This document shows, piece after piece, positions 39,778 through 50,800 of a DNA stretch of 64,000 nucleotides (position 1 is its first letter; each line of letters opens with the position of its first letter). The DNA is from Nitrosomonas sp. GTDB taxonomy: Bacteria; Pseudomonadota; Gammaproteobacteria; Burkholderiales; Nitrosomonadaceae. The stretch lies in assembly GCA_016708955.1 (NCBI GenBank), contig JADJES010000001.1, positions 62,001-126,000 on the forward strand, given 5' to 3'. The position numbers and the translations under genes were made by a program. The notes under the pieces were generated by a model, which ran no database searches, was not told the origin of the DNA, and saw nothing but the letters and a program-made list of their open reading frames with translations.

Positions 39778-40110
39778 TTATACGCTTGATCTCTTCCATT
39801 TCCAATTGCGTATTTCCGGCATGTCTTGGCCGTGCTTGTTGATGTACTGCTTATGCTCGATCAGCTTGTCCTTGAGTTGTTGTTTCAAGTAAATCCCCTT
39901 ATCGCCGGTCTACGGCAGGCGGTCGATGGTGTCCATCACAAGATGGAAGCGGTCCAGATCGTTCAGCACGGTCATATCGAAGGGTGTGGTGATGGTGCCC
40001 TCTTCCTTGTAGCCGCGGACGTGGATGTTGTCGTGGTTGGTGCGGCGATAAACCAAGCGATGAATCAGCCACGGGTAGGCGTGATATGCAAAGATCACCG
40101 GCTTGTTCCT
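39778..40110 (-). pseudogene. xfp: Phosphoketolase (xfp) C-terminal fragment with in-frame amber stop
   Basis: The minus strand reads NKPVIFAYHAYPWLIHRLVY, then NHDNIHVRGYKEEGTITTPF and DLDRFHLVMDTIDRLP, then an in-frame TAG, then continues in the same frame TGDKGIYLKQQLKDKLIEHK and MPEIRNWKW to a stop at 39778. Both parts are the C-terminal domain of xylulose-5-/fructose-6-phosphate phosphoketolase. Just upstream a piece reading WQDHNGF in another frame may be another phosphoketolase scrap joined by deletion. The gene is about 85 percent missing. Confidence 0.8.
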
Positions 40111-40279
40111 GGTTGAAGCCGTTGTGATCCTGCCAGTCGCCTTGCTGCCATTGCCGCTCGATCAGACGCTTAACTCCGGCAGTTTGCCGTAGCTTGAAGA
40201 GGTGGTGCTGTTCAATTCGCTCCATCAGCCCCTTGATTACCAAGGCCTGTCCCGCGCACCAAGGCGGAGTTCCTCGGGG

Positions 40280-40992
40280 AGCCGCTCAGGATGGTGACGG
40301 CGGCGAGCGTTTCGCTGCCTGGCTTTACCGCGTCGCCACATGGCAGACGGATGTTGATCCAGGCGTCAAGGGTGCCGTCCCGGCTTGGGTTGTAGCCAAT
40401 CTCGGCACCTGTCTGGTGACCATACAACAGCTTGACGCTGGTGTCGGCATCAAGTATCCAGGGTGTGCGTAAAGATTCTTGGGTACTCTCGCCCAGGGCT
40501 TTATCCATCCATGCTGTGCTCTTCGCCAGTTGGACTGCGCGGGCAGCGCGTTCTTCTTCGCTATCATACTTGCATGGGGCCGGTGCTAAGTGCGCCAGTG
40601 CGCGGCGTAAACGCTCAAAGCTGATGATCTTGTTGGGGAACAACTTCATCGCCGCGCAGCCCGGCAACATGCCCATAGCGCCTCTGTCCATCCAAGATCG
40701 ATAGTAGCCAGGTGCCAAGCACATCAACTACCTTGGGTGCATTGGGACTGGTGTAATCCATTGGACATCCATCCATTCACCTACCCAGCGGGTGAATAAC
40801 CCGGAAACTTCCAAAAACTCGGCAAAGAATGGCAGTTGCCCAGTGCTGTGGCGCTCCCGCCTTCGTCCCAACAGACATGAAACCGGCCACCAGGGGTGGC
40901 CACGCTTTGTTCATCTGCGTTTGTTCCATCTCCTGCAAAGTAGTATTGATCGCCTCGACCAATGTCTTTTTCTCCAATTTAATTTCACCCAT
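40280..40992 (-). pseudogene. DDE transposase fragment, frameshifted (IS1380-like)
   Basis: Read over shifted frames: an opening MGEIKLEKKTLVEAINTTLQ, then LSILDGQRRYGHVAGLRGDE, then NKIISFERLRRALAHLAP, KSTAWMDKALGESTQ and TPWILDADTSVKLLYGHQTG followed by AEIGYNP. The last block (W-ILD-D-T-VK-LYGHQ-GA--GYNP) is a hallmark of a DDE-type IS transposase family. The C-terminal half is gone. It lies beside the phosphoketolase remnant and probably caused or followed its loss. Confidence 0.65.
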
Positions 40993-41187
40993 TGGGTGAG
41001 CCTCCTATTCTGTCTAAAACCATTACCAGAGATACATTTGTGGCAATTTTACAGGAAGCAACTGAGGAAAATAGGTTGAAGATCTCAACAAGGTTACCTG
41101 AAATTTGCTCACCTTGAACGTATCCGATTCTATTTGGGCTTTTTTTCAGAATACCCTTCCTTATTAAGTCTTTAGATGGCTGACTGA

Positions 41188-41493
41188 CTATTTATTCCAC
41201 ATTACGTTACAGCCTGCCTTTGCTGCAGCAGTCAATAAGTCAATTAACGGTAACCCTCGATTTGTCATGCTCACCACAGGTTCATCCGTATCCTCATTTT
41301 CATTCTCAATTGGCGGCGAGATTTTTTCCGCATCAATAGCGGCTGTTAAGCGGCTCAATGCCGCAGGAACATCTGCCGCCAAAATAGCGCCAGGAACGGT
41401 CGCGCTGTGTCCCATCATTTTGAGCATGGTCAGTGCGTCATCTTCAAACATAGTGATATTGGCATGTGCATCAGTTGTAAATGTTATTAGCAT
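41188..41493 (-). CDS. DUF1840 family protein, copy 1
   Basis: 101 residues. It matches DUF1840: MLITFTTDAHANITMFEDDA near the start (M-F---DA--ML-MMG), VPAALSRLTAAIDAEK in the middle and SMTNRGLPLIDLLTAAAKAG at the end. It has no signal peptide and is probably cytoplasmic. A paralogue is at 44101-44406, and the two flank zwf-gnd. It is the last gene of the pentose-phosphate group on this strand. Confidence 0.8.
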   Translation of the reverse strand: MLITFTTDAHANITMFEDDALTMLKMMGHSATVPGAILAADVPAALSRLTAAIDAEKISPPIENENEDTDEPVVSMTNRGLPLIDLLTAAAKAGCNVMWNK

Positions 41494-41556
41494 ACTATCC
41501 TCCTAGAAAATAAATTTTTACTCCGGTATTGCCAATCGTACGGGTTCGATATTTCT

Positions 41557-42981
41557 TCATAATGACACCTCTCTACTCACAAGATCGGGCTCGGGGTTAT
41601 ACCACCCGCCATCGGCCGCAATGAGCGCATCGGCTTCCATCGGTCCCCAGCTGCCGGGTTTATATAAGTGAGCTGGCTGATGCTCCGTCAAAACCCTATC
41701 AAGAACTGCCCAAGCCGATTCAACTGCATCCTGCCGGGTGAAAAGCGCACCGTTACCCGCCAACGCATCATCCAAAAGCCGTTCGTAAGGTGTTTGCTCA
41801 TCTGGCTGAGCGTTGAGTAGATAAAGTTCTTTCTGGTCGCCGATATATTCTTCTCCCGCTCGCTTGACGCGTGCGGCTAAAGCGATGACAGGATGAGGCG
41901 ATAATTGGAAGCGCAAATAATTAGCCCGGCCAGCAACCGGTCCAACATCTTCAAACAATTTCTGAGGAGGCGCCTTAAGTTGAACCAGAATCTCTGCAGC
42001 TGTTTCGGCCAAGCGTTTGCCTGAACGCAGGTACCACGGCACGCCTGCCCAGCGCCACGAATCAATAAATAGCCGCAAGGCACAATAAGTCTCTGTGTCA
42101 GAATCCTTAGCGACACCAGGTTCCTGAAGGTAGCCTTCAAACTGACCTCTCACCAGATCTTCCGGTTTTAGTGCATGCATTGCTTGAAATACCTTGGCTT
42201 TTTCGCTTCGCTGGGCTTCAAAATCTCGCCCGGCTGGAGGCTCCATGGCCAGAAGCGCTACTATTTGAAAGAGATGGTTCTGAATCACGTCACGCAGGCA
42301 GCCGACTCCGTCGTAGAAACTGCCTCTTCCTTCCACCCCAAAATCTTCCGAAAGCGTGATCTGAACACTCGCGACGTAATTGCGATTCCAGATCGGCTCC
42401 AAGAACGAATTTGCGAACCTGAAATAAAGGATGTTTTCAATTGCTTCTTTGCCAAGGAAGTGATCAATGCGAAAAATCGAAGTCTCAGGAAAAACCAAAT
42501 GCGCAGCGCAATTGAGCTCGCATGCTGAGGCCAAATTGCGCCCAAAAGGCTTTTCCACAATGACGCGCGCATGCTCTGCCAAGCCAGAAGAACCAAGATC
42601 TTTGATGATGGCCGCGAAGAAAGCAGGCGGAATGGCGAGGTAGAAGGCCGGATGCAGCGCTCCGTTAAGCGTTTTTTTGATCGTTTGAAACGTTTCCGGG
42701 TTTTTATAATCGCCGTCTACATAACGCAACAGCGAAAGCAATTGATTTAAGACGTTCGAATCGACGTTCTTAATGCCATTTTTTATACCGTCTATTGCTC
42801 GATCGTGCAGTTGCGCTAGCGTCCAACCCGAGAAACCAACACCTACTATCGGAACCTTTAACGTACCGCGTTTAATCATTGCGTAAAGCGATGGAAATAT
42901 TTTCTTGTGTGCAAGATCACCCGTTGCGCCAAAAAGTACCAGTGCGCCTGATGGCGTTAGGCTGCTAGCGGGTTTGTCCAT
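41557..42981 (-). CDS. zwf: Glucose-6-phosphate 1-dehydrogenase
   Basis: 474 residues from MDKPASS, with the start 1 bp past the gnd stop (TGACATG) and AAGGGATGG upstream; longer frames run back through gnd and are not real starts. The NADP-binding LVLFGATGDLAHKKIFPSLY and the substrate-binding RIDHFLGKE, with its catalytic histidine, are intact, as is the C-terminal WRWAGVPWYLRSGKRL. It makes 6-phosphogluconolactone and NADPH. Transcribed after gnd and tightly coupled to it. Confidence 0.92.
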   Translation of the reverse strand: MDKPASSLTPSGALVLFGATGDLAHKKIFPSLYAMIKRGTLKVPIVGVGFSGWTLAQLHDRAIDGIKNGIKNVDSNVLNQLLSLLRYVDGDYKNPETFQTIKKTLNGALHPAFYLAIPPAFFAAIIKDLGSSGLAEHARVIVEKPFGRNLASACELNCAAHLVFPETSIFRIDHFLGKEAIENILYFRFANSFLEPIWNRNYVASVQITLSEDFGVEGRGSFYDGVGCLRDVIQNHLFQIVALLAMEPPAGRDFEAQRSEKAKVFQAMHALKPEDLVRGQFEGYLQEPGVAKDSDTETYCALRLFIDSWRWAGVPWYLRSGKRLAETAAEILVQLKAPPQKLFEDVGPVAGRANYLRFQLSPHPVIALAARVKRAGEEYIGDQKELYLLNAQPDEQTPYERLLDDALAGNGALFTRQDAVESAWAVLDRVLTEHQPAHLYKPGSWGPMEADALIAADGGWYNPEPDLVSREVSL

Positions 42982-42982
42982 G

Positions 42983-44005
42983 TCACGTACCATCCCTTGG
43001 CTTTTCATCATGACCGCCAAACTGCTTGCGCATAGCCGAGAGAATACGATCGGCGTAATCTGCCTCTCCCTGCGATTCGAAACGTCCGAATAATGCCGCA
43101 CTAATGACTGGCGCTGGCACACCTTCGTCGATGGCGGCGAACGTGGTCCAGCGTCCTTCGCCCGAGTCCGATACGTGCCCTGAAAATTGCTTGAGCTCCG
43201 AATCCCCGGCAAGCGCAGCCGCTGTTAAATCGAGCAGCCAGGACGAGATCACGCTGCCTCGGCGCCATACTTCGGCCACTTTACCGATGTCGATGCGGTA
43301 TTGATAGGCTTCCGGGTCACGCAACGGAGTAGTCTCGGCGTCCTGTGTTCTTGCACGAAGACCTACATCTGCATGTTTGAGAATATTGAGTCCTTCAGCG
43401 TATGCGGCCATCAAGCCGTATTCGATGCCGTTGTGAACCATCTTCACGAAATGACCCGCGCCGGCCGGGCCACAGTGCAAGTAACCCTGTTCTTCGGGAC
43501 CCGGTTCGCCGTCGCGCCCGGAAGTCCGTTCTGCGGCTGCAACGCCTGGTGCGATGCTTTTAAAGATCGGATCGAGATGCCGGACTATGGTTTCCTCGCC
43601 ACCAATCATCAAGCAATAGCCTCGCTCGAGCCCGAATACGCCGCCGCTGGTTCCACAGTCAACATAGTGAATACCTTGTGTCTTAAGCGCTTTAGCACGT
43701 ACTTGATCATCGCGATAATAGCTGTTGCCTCCATCGATGATGATGTCGTTCGCCGCAAGCAATACTGCCAGATCTGAAACTGTCTTGCCGGTAACGCCGG
43801 CGGGCACCATCACCCAGATCACACGCGGAGAGGACAGTTTTGCAACAAAATCATCCAGCGAATCGGCATGTTGAATACCCTGACCAGTTAACGCTTTGAC
43901 GGCCGCTTCATTGACATCATAAACCACGCACGAATGGCCGTCTTTAGTTAAGCGCCGCACTAGGTTGGCCCCCATGCGTCCAAGACCAATCATCCCCAGT
44001 TCCAT
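42983..44005 (-). CDS. gnd: 6-phosphogluconate dehydrogenase, short (GndA-like) type
   Basis: 340 residues, the short decarboxylating type rather than the 470-residue enzyme. N-terminal MIGLGRMGANLVRRL (NAD(P) site), IDGGNSYYRDD and VDCGTSGGVFGLERG, and the catalytic lysine region HFVKMVHNGIEYGLM (about residue 187). It converts 6-phosphogluconate to ribulose 5-phosphate. It is followed within 1 bp by zwf, and preceded by DUF1840 copy 2 (95 bp), in one run of genes. Confidence 0.92.
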   Translation of the reverse strand: MELGMIGLGRMGANLVRRLTKDGHSCVVYDVNEAAVKALTGQGIQHADSLDDFVAKLSSPRVIWVMVPAGVTGKTVSDLAVLLAANDIIIDGGNSYYRDDQVRAKALKTQGIHYVDCGTSGGVFGLERGYCLMIGGEETIVRHLDPIFKSIAPGVAAAERTSGRDGEPGPEEQGYLHCGPAGAGHFVKMVHNGIEYGLMAAYAEGLNILKHADVGLRARTQDAETTPLRDPEAYQYRIDIGKVAEVWRRGSVISSWLLDLTAAALAGDSELKQFSGHVSDSGEGRWTTFAAIDEGVPAPVISAALFGRFESQGEADYADRILSAMRKQFGGHDEKPRDGT

Positions 44006-44100
44006 GCAATCCTCTCATTTTTGAATAAAGCATCCTGCCCTGCAGCAAGCTGCAGGGCATTAACTGCACGTTTCAATCTGCTGGTTTTCAGACTGAGCAT

Positions 44101-44406
44101 CTATCGCCACATTACGCCACAGCCTGTCTTTGCTGCGTCAGTAAAAAAATTAATTAAAGGTAATCCTCGATTTGCCATACTTACCCATGACTCATTCGCA
44201 TCTTCATCATTAACCGGTAACGAGATTTTTTTTGCATCGATAGCGGCAGTTAATCGGCTAAGTGCTTGAGGAACATCTGCAGCCGGAATATCACCAGTCT
44301 CGGCAGCACTGTATCCCATCATTTTCAGCAAGGTAAGCGCATCGCCTTTAAATATGGTGATATCGGCATAAACATCGGTTGAAAAAATTGTGAATGTCAA
44401 AAGCAT
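44101..44406 (-). CDS. DUF1840 family protein, copy 2
   Basis: 101 residues, paralogous to 41188-41493: MLLTFTIFSTDVYADITIFK, VPQALSRLTAAIDAKKISLP and SMANRGLPLINFFTDAAKTG. The first ATG overlaps the end of the truncated transaldolase by 10 bp, and its ribosome-binding site (AAAGGAGAAG) lies inside that gene's last codons. The truncation of the transaldolase thus joins it directly to this gene. Confidence 0.8.
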   Translation of the reverse strand: MLLTFTIFSTDVYADITIFKGDALTLLKMMGYSAAETGDIPAADVPQALSRLTAAIDAKKISLPVNDEDANESWVSMANRGLPLINFFTDAAKTGCGVMWR

Positions 44407-44816
44407 ACCGCTTCTCCTTTAAAAAATAACAAATTACTATGTGCCGCGGCCTTGATGGTATCGTCCGTGTCATCCGCCAGCAAGGGAGATACCTCCAGCG
44501 ATACCCAACCGTCCATTCCACCAGTGGCATCATGAATCGGACGTAACAGATCGGCAGCCTGCGTCAAATCCTCCAAGGCCAGCTCGAAGAATAACGCTTC
44601 ACCCGATTTACCCTCAGCGGTTTTCTGATCGATGGCGGCATCGTAGAAATCTGCATCCTTGATCGATTTGTCAAAGATCGTCGGATTAGAGGTCAAGCCA
44701 GTCACTGAGAGTTCACTAATGTAATGGCGTAGCGTGCCGCTTGTCAGCAATTCGCGGGTGATATTATCGAGCCAAACACTTTGGCCGAGATTATGCAGTT
44801 GTTGCGTCGCTTTCAT
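44397..44816 (-). pseudogene. tal: Transaldolase, truncated 5' part
   Basis: 139 codons beginning MKATQQLHNLGQSVWLDNIT, with GLTSNPTIFDKSIKDADFYD and GMDGWVSLEVSPLLADDTDD, all typical of the N-terminal third of transaldolase. It then reads TIKAAAHSNLLFFKGEAVCF and stops; the Schiff-base lysine lies beyond this point in the full enzyme (about 360 residues). The tail is derived from the ribosome-binding site and start of DUF1840. The start overlaps the end of the cyclic glucan synthase gene by 26 bp. It may still be translated but cannot be active. Confidence 0.8.
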
Positions 44817-47800
44817 CGTGTTCCTCGTTCAGCGTATTCATAGATGGATTGGGTTCAAGCGCTTTGTATATTTTTACTTCGACCGTATGCTCCAGGCGAT
44901 CGTCTATCAGTGGAATTATTTTATCGGGGCATTCGATGCCATCCGCCGTTACACGCATCGTGCTGTTTTGCATCGCATCGCCCGCATCCATTTCCATTTG
45001 CGATACGGCGATATGGTAGACAGTCTCGCGATAGCGGTAATGCAACTTGAATGTTTGCCAGGTTGCAGGCAAGCAAGGCGCGAAGTGCAGTTTATCCACT
45101 TCCAGCCTCAAGCCAAGCAGGGATTCCACAATCAGCCGGTACATCCAGCCGGCGGAGCCTGTATACCAGCTCCATCCGCCGCGGCCGGCATGCGGTGAAA
45201 CCGCATACACATCAGCAGCAACGACATAGGGCTCAACTTTGTAGATCGCCACACCTGCTGCGGATTTTCCATGATTCACCGGATTAATCATGGCCAATAA
45301 TTCCCAAGCACGCTGGCTGTCGCCCAAGGCTGCAAATGCCATTACGGTCCAGATAGCGGCATGCGTGTATTGCCCGCCATTTTCGCGTACACCGGGAACA
45401 TAACCTTTGATATAACCGGGATCCAGATCCGATGTGTCGAACGGCGGATCCAGGAGCTGGATCAATGCATGATCGTGCCGCACCAGACGGGCGTATACAG
45501 CATCCATACCCATGCGCGAACGCACGCCATCACCTGCGCCGGAGAGTACCGACCAACTTTGCGAGATCGAATCAATCTGGCATTCGGTATTGGCCGCCGA
45601 CCCCAGCGGCGTACCGTCATCAAAGTAAGCGCGGCGGTACCATGCGCCATCCCAGGCGGCTTGCTCGATACGCTGGCGCAGTTGCGCGGCTTCGGTCTGA
45701 CATTGTTCGGCAAATGTCACGTCACCCCGTCGCTGTGCTAGCTCAGCGAAGCGCGTCAATACGTCGTATAGGAAAAAGCCGAGCCAAACGCTTTCACCTT
45801 TGCCGTGCAAGCCCACCAGGTTCATGCCATCGTTCCAGTCTCCGGAACCGATCAGCGGCAGACCATGTTCGCCAAATGTCAGGCTATGCCGGATGGCGCG
45901 GACACAGTGCTGATACAAACTAGCCGACTCGGTGGAGTATCCGGGCAGATCGTAATAAGAATCATCCTCGGGACTGATTGGACGGCCTTCGAGGAAAGAA
46001 ATGGATTCATCAAGCACACTGGTATCACCGGTGCACAGTACATAGCGGCACACCGCCAGCGGTAACCAGAGATAATCGTCGGAACAACGGGTTCGTACGC
46101 CACGATTTGATGGGGGATGCCACCAGTGCTGTACATCCCCTTCCACAAACTGATGCGCCGCACATAGCATTATTTGCTCACGCACGCGTTGCGGCTCGGC
46201 GTGAACCAGCGCCATCACATCCTGCAATTGGTCGCGGAAGCCGAAGGCGCCGCCCGATTGATAATAGCCGCTGCGCGCCCACAGTCGGCAGGCAAGCGTC
46301 TGATACACCAGCCAGCCATTGGCCAGCACATTGAGAGAAGGATCTGGAGTTTCCACCTGGATTGCGCCGAGGGCATGGTTCCAATACTGCCATACCGCTT
46401 TGAGCGCGGTGTGCGCCGCTGCCGACCCACGGAAACGGTTTACCAGTGCGCGCGCGGCATCAGTATCGTGCTTTCCGGCTTGGCCTAAGCGGAAGATAAT
46501 CTCGCGTTCTTGCCCATCGGCCAAATTGAAGTTAACCTGGATTGCCGCGCAGGGATCGAGTGCCGCGCCTGTCTTGCCGGAAAGCCTTGTGCGTGCCATC
46601 GCCGCCGGATCTTTGAGCGAACCGTTACGTCCAATGAATTCAGCGCGGTCGCAACTGATTGAACGATTGGGCTCATCGACATCGAAGAAAGCAATCCGGC
46701 CGTCAAATTCTGCGTTGTAAGGGTTGCGTGCGAACAACGCACCGCTCGCGGAATCCACTTCCGTCGTCACGTGCATGGCCGATTTCTGCCGCAAATCGCC
46801 CAGCACCCACTCCACGTAGCCGGTCGCGGAGAGCCGCCGCGACCGGCCGGATGCATTACGTACTTTCAAAACCGAGAATTTGACGGCGGCATCCATAGCC
46901 ACGTATACCCACAGCTCGGAGATGATACCGCCTTCAGTATGTTCAAACACACTGTAACCGAATCCGTGCCGGCTGACATACGCATCCGTGCCGCGGCAAG
47001 GTAATGGCGTGGGCGACCAGAAATAACCGCTTTCTTCGTCGCGCAGGTAAAAAGCTTCGCCGCTTGCATCGGATACCGGATCGTTGTGCCAGGGCGTGAG
47101 ACGAAACTCGTGTGCGTTCTCACTCCAGGTATAAGCTTGGCCGCTCTCGGAAATAACCGTACCAAAATGCGGATTCGCCAGCACATTCACCCACGGCGCG
47201 GGCGTCACTTGTGCGGCTGTGGTGGTAATGATGTATTCGTGCCCGTCCGACGTGAAACCGCCCAGTCCGTTGTGCAGAATCAGATCTCGCCGCGGCAACA
47301 CACTGTTGGCCGGAAGATCGGCGCGGCGGCTTCGGCTTGGCCGGAAACGCGGCATTTGCACATTCCTGATGCTACGGTGATTAATCTGTTCCGCCAGCGT
47401 TCCCCGGTTGTCCGCTATGATGGCACGCGCAACCGATTGAAACAGAATGCGATCTTCGTTTGATATTTGTTCCGCGTGCCGCACGAAAATACCACCCGGT
47501 CTGTCAATGACATGCGCTTCAATGCCCGCCGCAATCAAACCGACAATCTGATCCTGAAGCAGTTGCCGGTAGCCAGCGCGATCCTCATTCCAGATCACCA
47601 AATCCACCGCTAATCCCTTCAAACGCCAGTAGGCGTGAGCTTGCACCAATTGCCGCACCAGTTCGATATTGCTTGCGTCGCTGATCTGCAACAGTACGAT
47701 CGGCAGGTCGCCGGAAATGGCATAACCCCACAAACCGGATTGCCCGCGGCGATTCTGCAGCAAAATTTCGGCATCGGCGCGCAGCAAGGCGTTGGTATAA

Positions 47801-50800
47801 AGCACAGAGTTGGCTAAACGCCCATAGAGTTGCGCATCGGCCTCACTGGCATTGAGCTGGCGCAACACCACTTGCGCATGTGTCCAAGCGACATCAAAGA
47901 CACGATCCGCAAACCGCCGGTCCTGATATTTTTCCACCAGACCTAATGCAGCAGCTCGCGTTTCTGCCATGCCGCTTATCATATCGATGGTGAGCGTTTG
48001 ATCCGGATCAAGCGTGATGGCATAGCGGATGGCGGCAACCGGATCCAGCACCGAACCCTGGCTACCGGAGAGCTTCCGGGATAGCGGGCCAGCTAACGCT
48101 TGTGGATCGGCAGTAGTGTGGCCGCGACCGATGAATTGTGATCGATCCGTCTCGTAGGAAATATCATCGATGTCGGTTCCGTTTGCCGTCATCAGGTGAA
48201 ACATCCACGGCGTTTGTTCGCTACCTGAACGCGGGCGGCGCGTGCAGAGTATGGCGTGGTGTTGCTCGTCAATCTCGGTCTGCACAAATAGTTTACTGAA
48301 AGCGGGGTGTAATTCATCGGCGACGGATTCGGCCAGCACCACTTCGGCATAACTCGTCACCGTGATGGTACGACGGGTGCGGGCGCGGTTAGTAATACGC
48401 AAGCGGCGTAGCTCGATATCATCTTCCGGCGACACCACAATATCAGTATGGGTCTCGAAATCGTTATCGCGGCGGCGAAATTCGGCGCGGCCTTCGGAGA
48501 AAATCACTTCGTAATGCTGCGGTTGTTTCAACGTCGGCTGATACGCGGTAGACCAGAATTCCCCGCTGCTCTCGTCGCGCAAATAACAGAACGATCCCCA
48601 ATGGTCGCAAGTCGTATCTTCGCGCCAACGGGTAACGGCGAGATCCTTCCAACGGCTATAACCGCCGCCGGAGTTGGTAATCATCACGTGATAGCGGCCG
48701 TTGGATAGCAATTGCACTTCCGGTGTTGGTGTATTGGCGCTGTTAAAAACACGAATCGATGCTTCCGGCGCAGTGAAAGTCGGTCGAATGTCAGAAAATT
48801 GAGCCGTGCGCGGAAAGAACGCCATAGCCCTGGGAATCCGTTCCTGGAGCAGCAGCAGGGTTGCCTGGAACAGTGGATCCGACTCGAAGCGCTTCTGCAT
48901 CGGGCGATCCAGCAGCAGATAGGCAAGGGAAAGCAGACTCATTCCCTGGTGATGTGCCATATAAGATCGCACCACCGTGCCCGATTCCCCGCGTCGTTGA
49001 CGTGATGGTGTGTAATCAATGGCTTCATAAAAGCCAAACTTTCCCTCCAATCCTTCCAGGGTCAATTGTTGCAGATTCAAGCATGCTTCTTCCGGTGCCA
49101 CCATCAGCGCCAACACCGTGGCATAAGGCGCAACGACCAAATCATCAGCGAGTCCGCGTTTTAATCCCAGACCAGGCACGCCAAATGCCCGGTACTGGTA
49201 GTTAAGATGAACGTCGACCAGGTTGTAGCCTGACTCTGACATCCCCCACGGTATGCCGAGCTGCCGTCCATATTCGATCTGCCGCTGAACCGCCGCCTTA
49301 TAGGTCTGGTCGAGCAGCGTGTTATCAAAGTTCGGCATCACCAGGAGCGGCATCAGGTACTCGAACATCGAGCCGCTCCAGGATAAAAGAACGGGTTCGC
49401 CGCCGACGGTCGTAAGCAGGCGCCCCAAAGCAAACCAACTCTCCTGCGGGACTTGTCCCTGTGCGATTGCGACGAAATTGATCAATCGGGCTTCCGAAGC
49501 TAATAGATCGTAGCAACTCACATCCCGGCGTAACTCGTCCACGTTGTAGCCAATCGCCAGTAAGCGCGATGCCTTGTCGTACAGGAAGTCATATGCCATG
49601 TACGAGAGTTCTGCGGCTTGTAGGGCTAATCGTTCGATCGCTGAAATCCTTTCATTGGCGTGTTGAGCGGCTTGTGTAACGCTTTCTCGAAACGCATTCA
49701 GCCATTCGCGTTCTGCAGGTGCCGCAGTGCTGATGATTCGCTGCGCAATCATTGGCAGCAAACTATCCTCGATGCAGGCCAACTCCCGCAATGTTGGGAT
49801 TGCGGTGATGCTGAGATCCTCAATTGATCCACCCGGTGCGGCCGGCAACGCTAACCAAGGGGCAAGAAGCGTCAATTCGTCAAGAGTAGCGCGGCTTTGC
49901 CGGACCAATGCATGTGCCCACCAATTTGCATCATTCTCGGAAGTTATCTCAGAGACGACTGCGCTGGCGTGATCCAGAGCTGGGTGGTGCGTGGAATCTT
50001 CATCTGCCTTTAAGTATCCTCCGGTTTCCGCATGCAGCTTTCGTTCTCTTTCTTCGGCTGATGCGAGCACGCTTCCTGTTTGAAACAACGCCGCCGAGGT
50101 AGCGTCAAGGCTATCGGAAAGTTCCTCCGCACGTCTCGCCAGCCGGTCAAGGTATTGCCATGTTAGTGCGAGCGTGGTTGGCGGAGAGTTGCAAGTCGAT
50201 TCGATATCTGTTTGTAATTGAGTGAGCAGTTCTGATGGAATGTTTCTCATCGCATCCGCCAAAATTCCCAGCGTGTCGCGGAGACCATGGCACCAGCGTG
50301 TGTTCAGGATTTTGTCATCGGCAAGCGCGATCAGCCCCGGCCGCAAGGTTAGTAAATGGCCTGCAAGGTTACCGCTATCCACCGTCGAAATATATGCCGG
50401 ATGCAGCGGTTTCAACGATTGTGTGTCGTACCAGTTGTAGAAGTGACTGCGATGGCGCTCCAGTATTTGCATGGTGTCGAGCGTATGCGCAGTGCGCTCG
50501 AGGAGTTGCCCGGCCGGAATATAGCCGAAGTCATAAGCCGTTAAATTCGCCAGAAGTGCCATCCCAATATTGGTTGGCGATGTGCGATGTGCAACTGCGG
50601 CACCGCGATATTCCTGATAATTATCCGGCGGCAACCAGTTATCTTCCGGCCCGACAAAAGTTTCGAAGAACGCCCAGGTTTTGCGCGACACTTTGCGCAA
50701 AAAAATGGTTTGCTCAAGCGTTAACCGTGCTTTGCGGCGTGCAATCGGTTGACCTATCCACCAGGCAATCGCGGGCGAACCCAACCACAGCAGCAGGATA

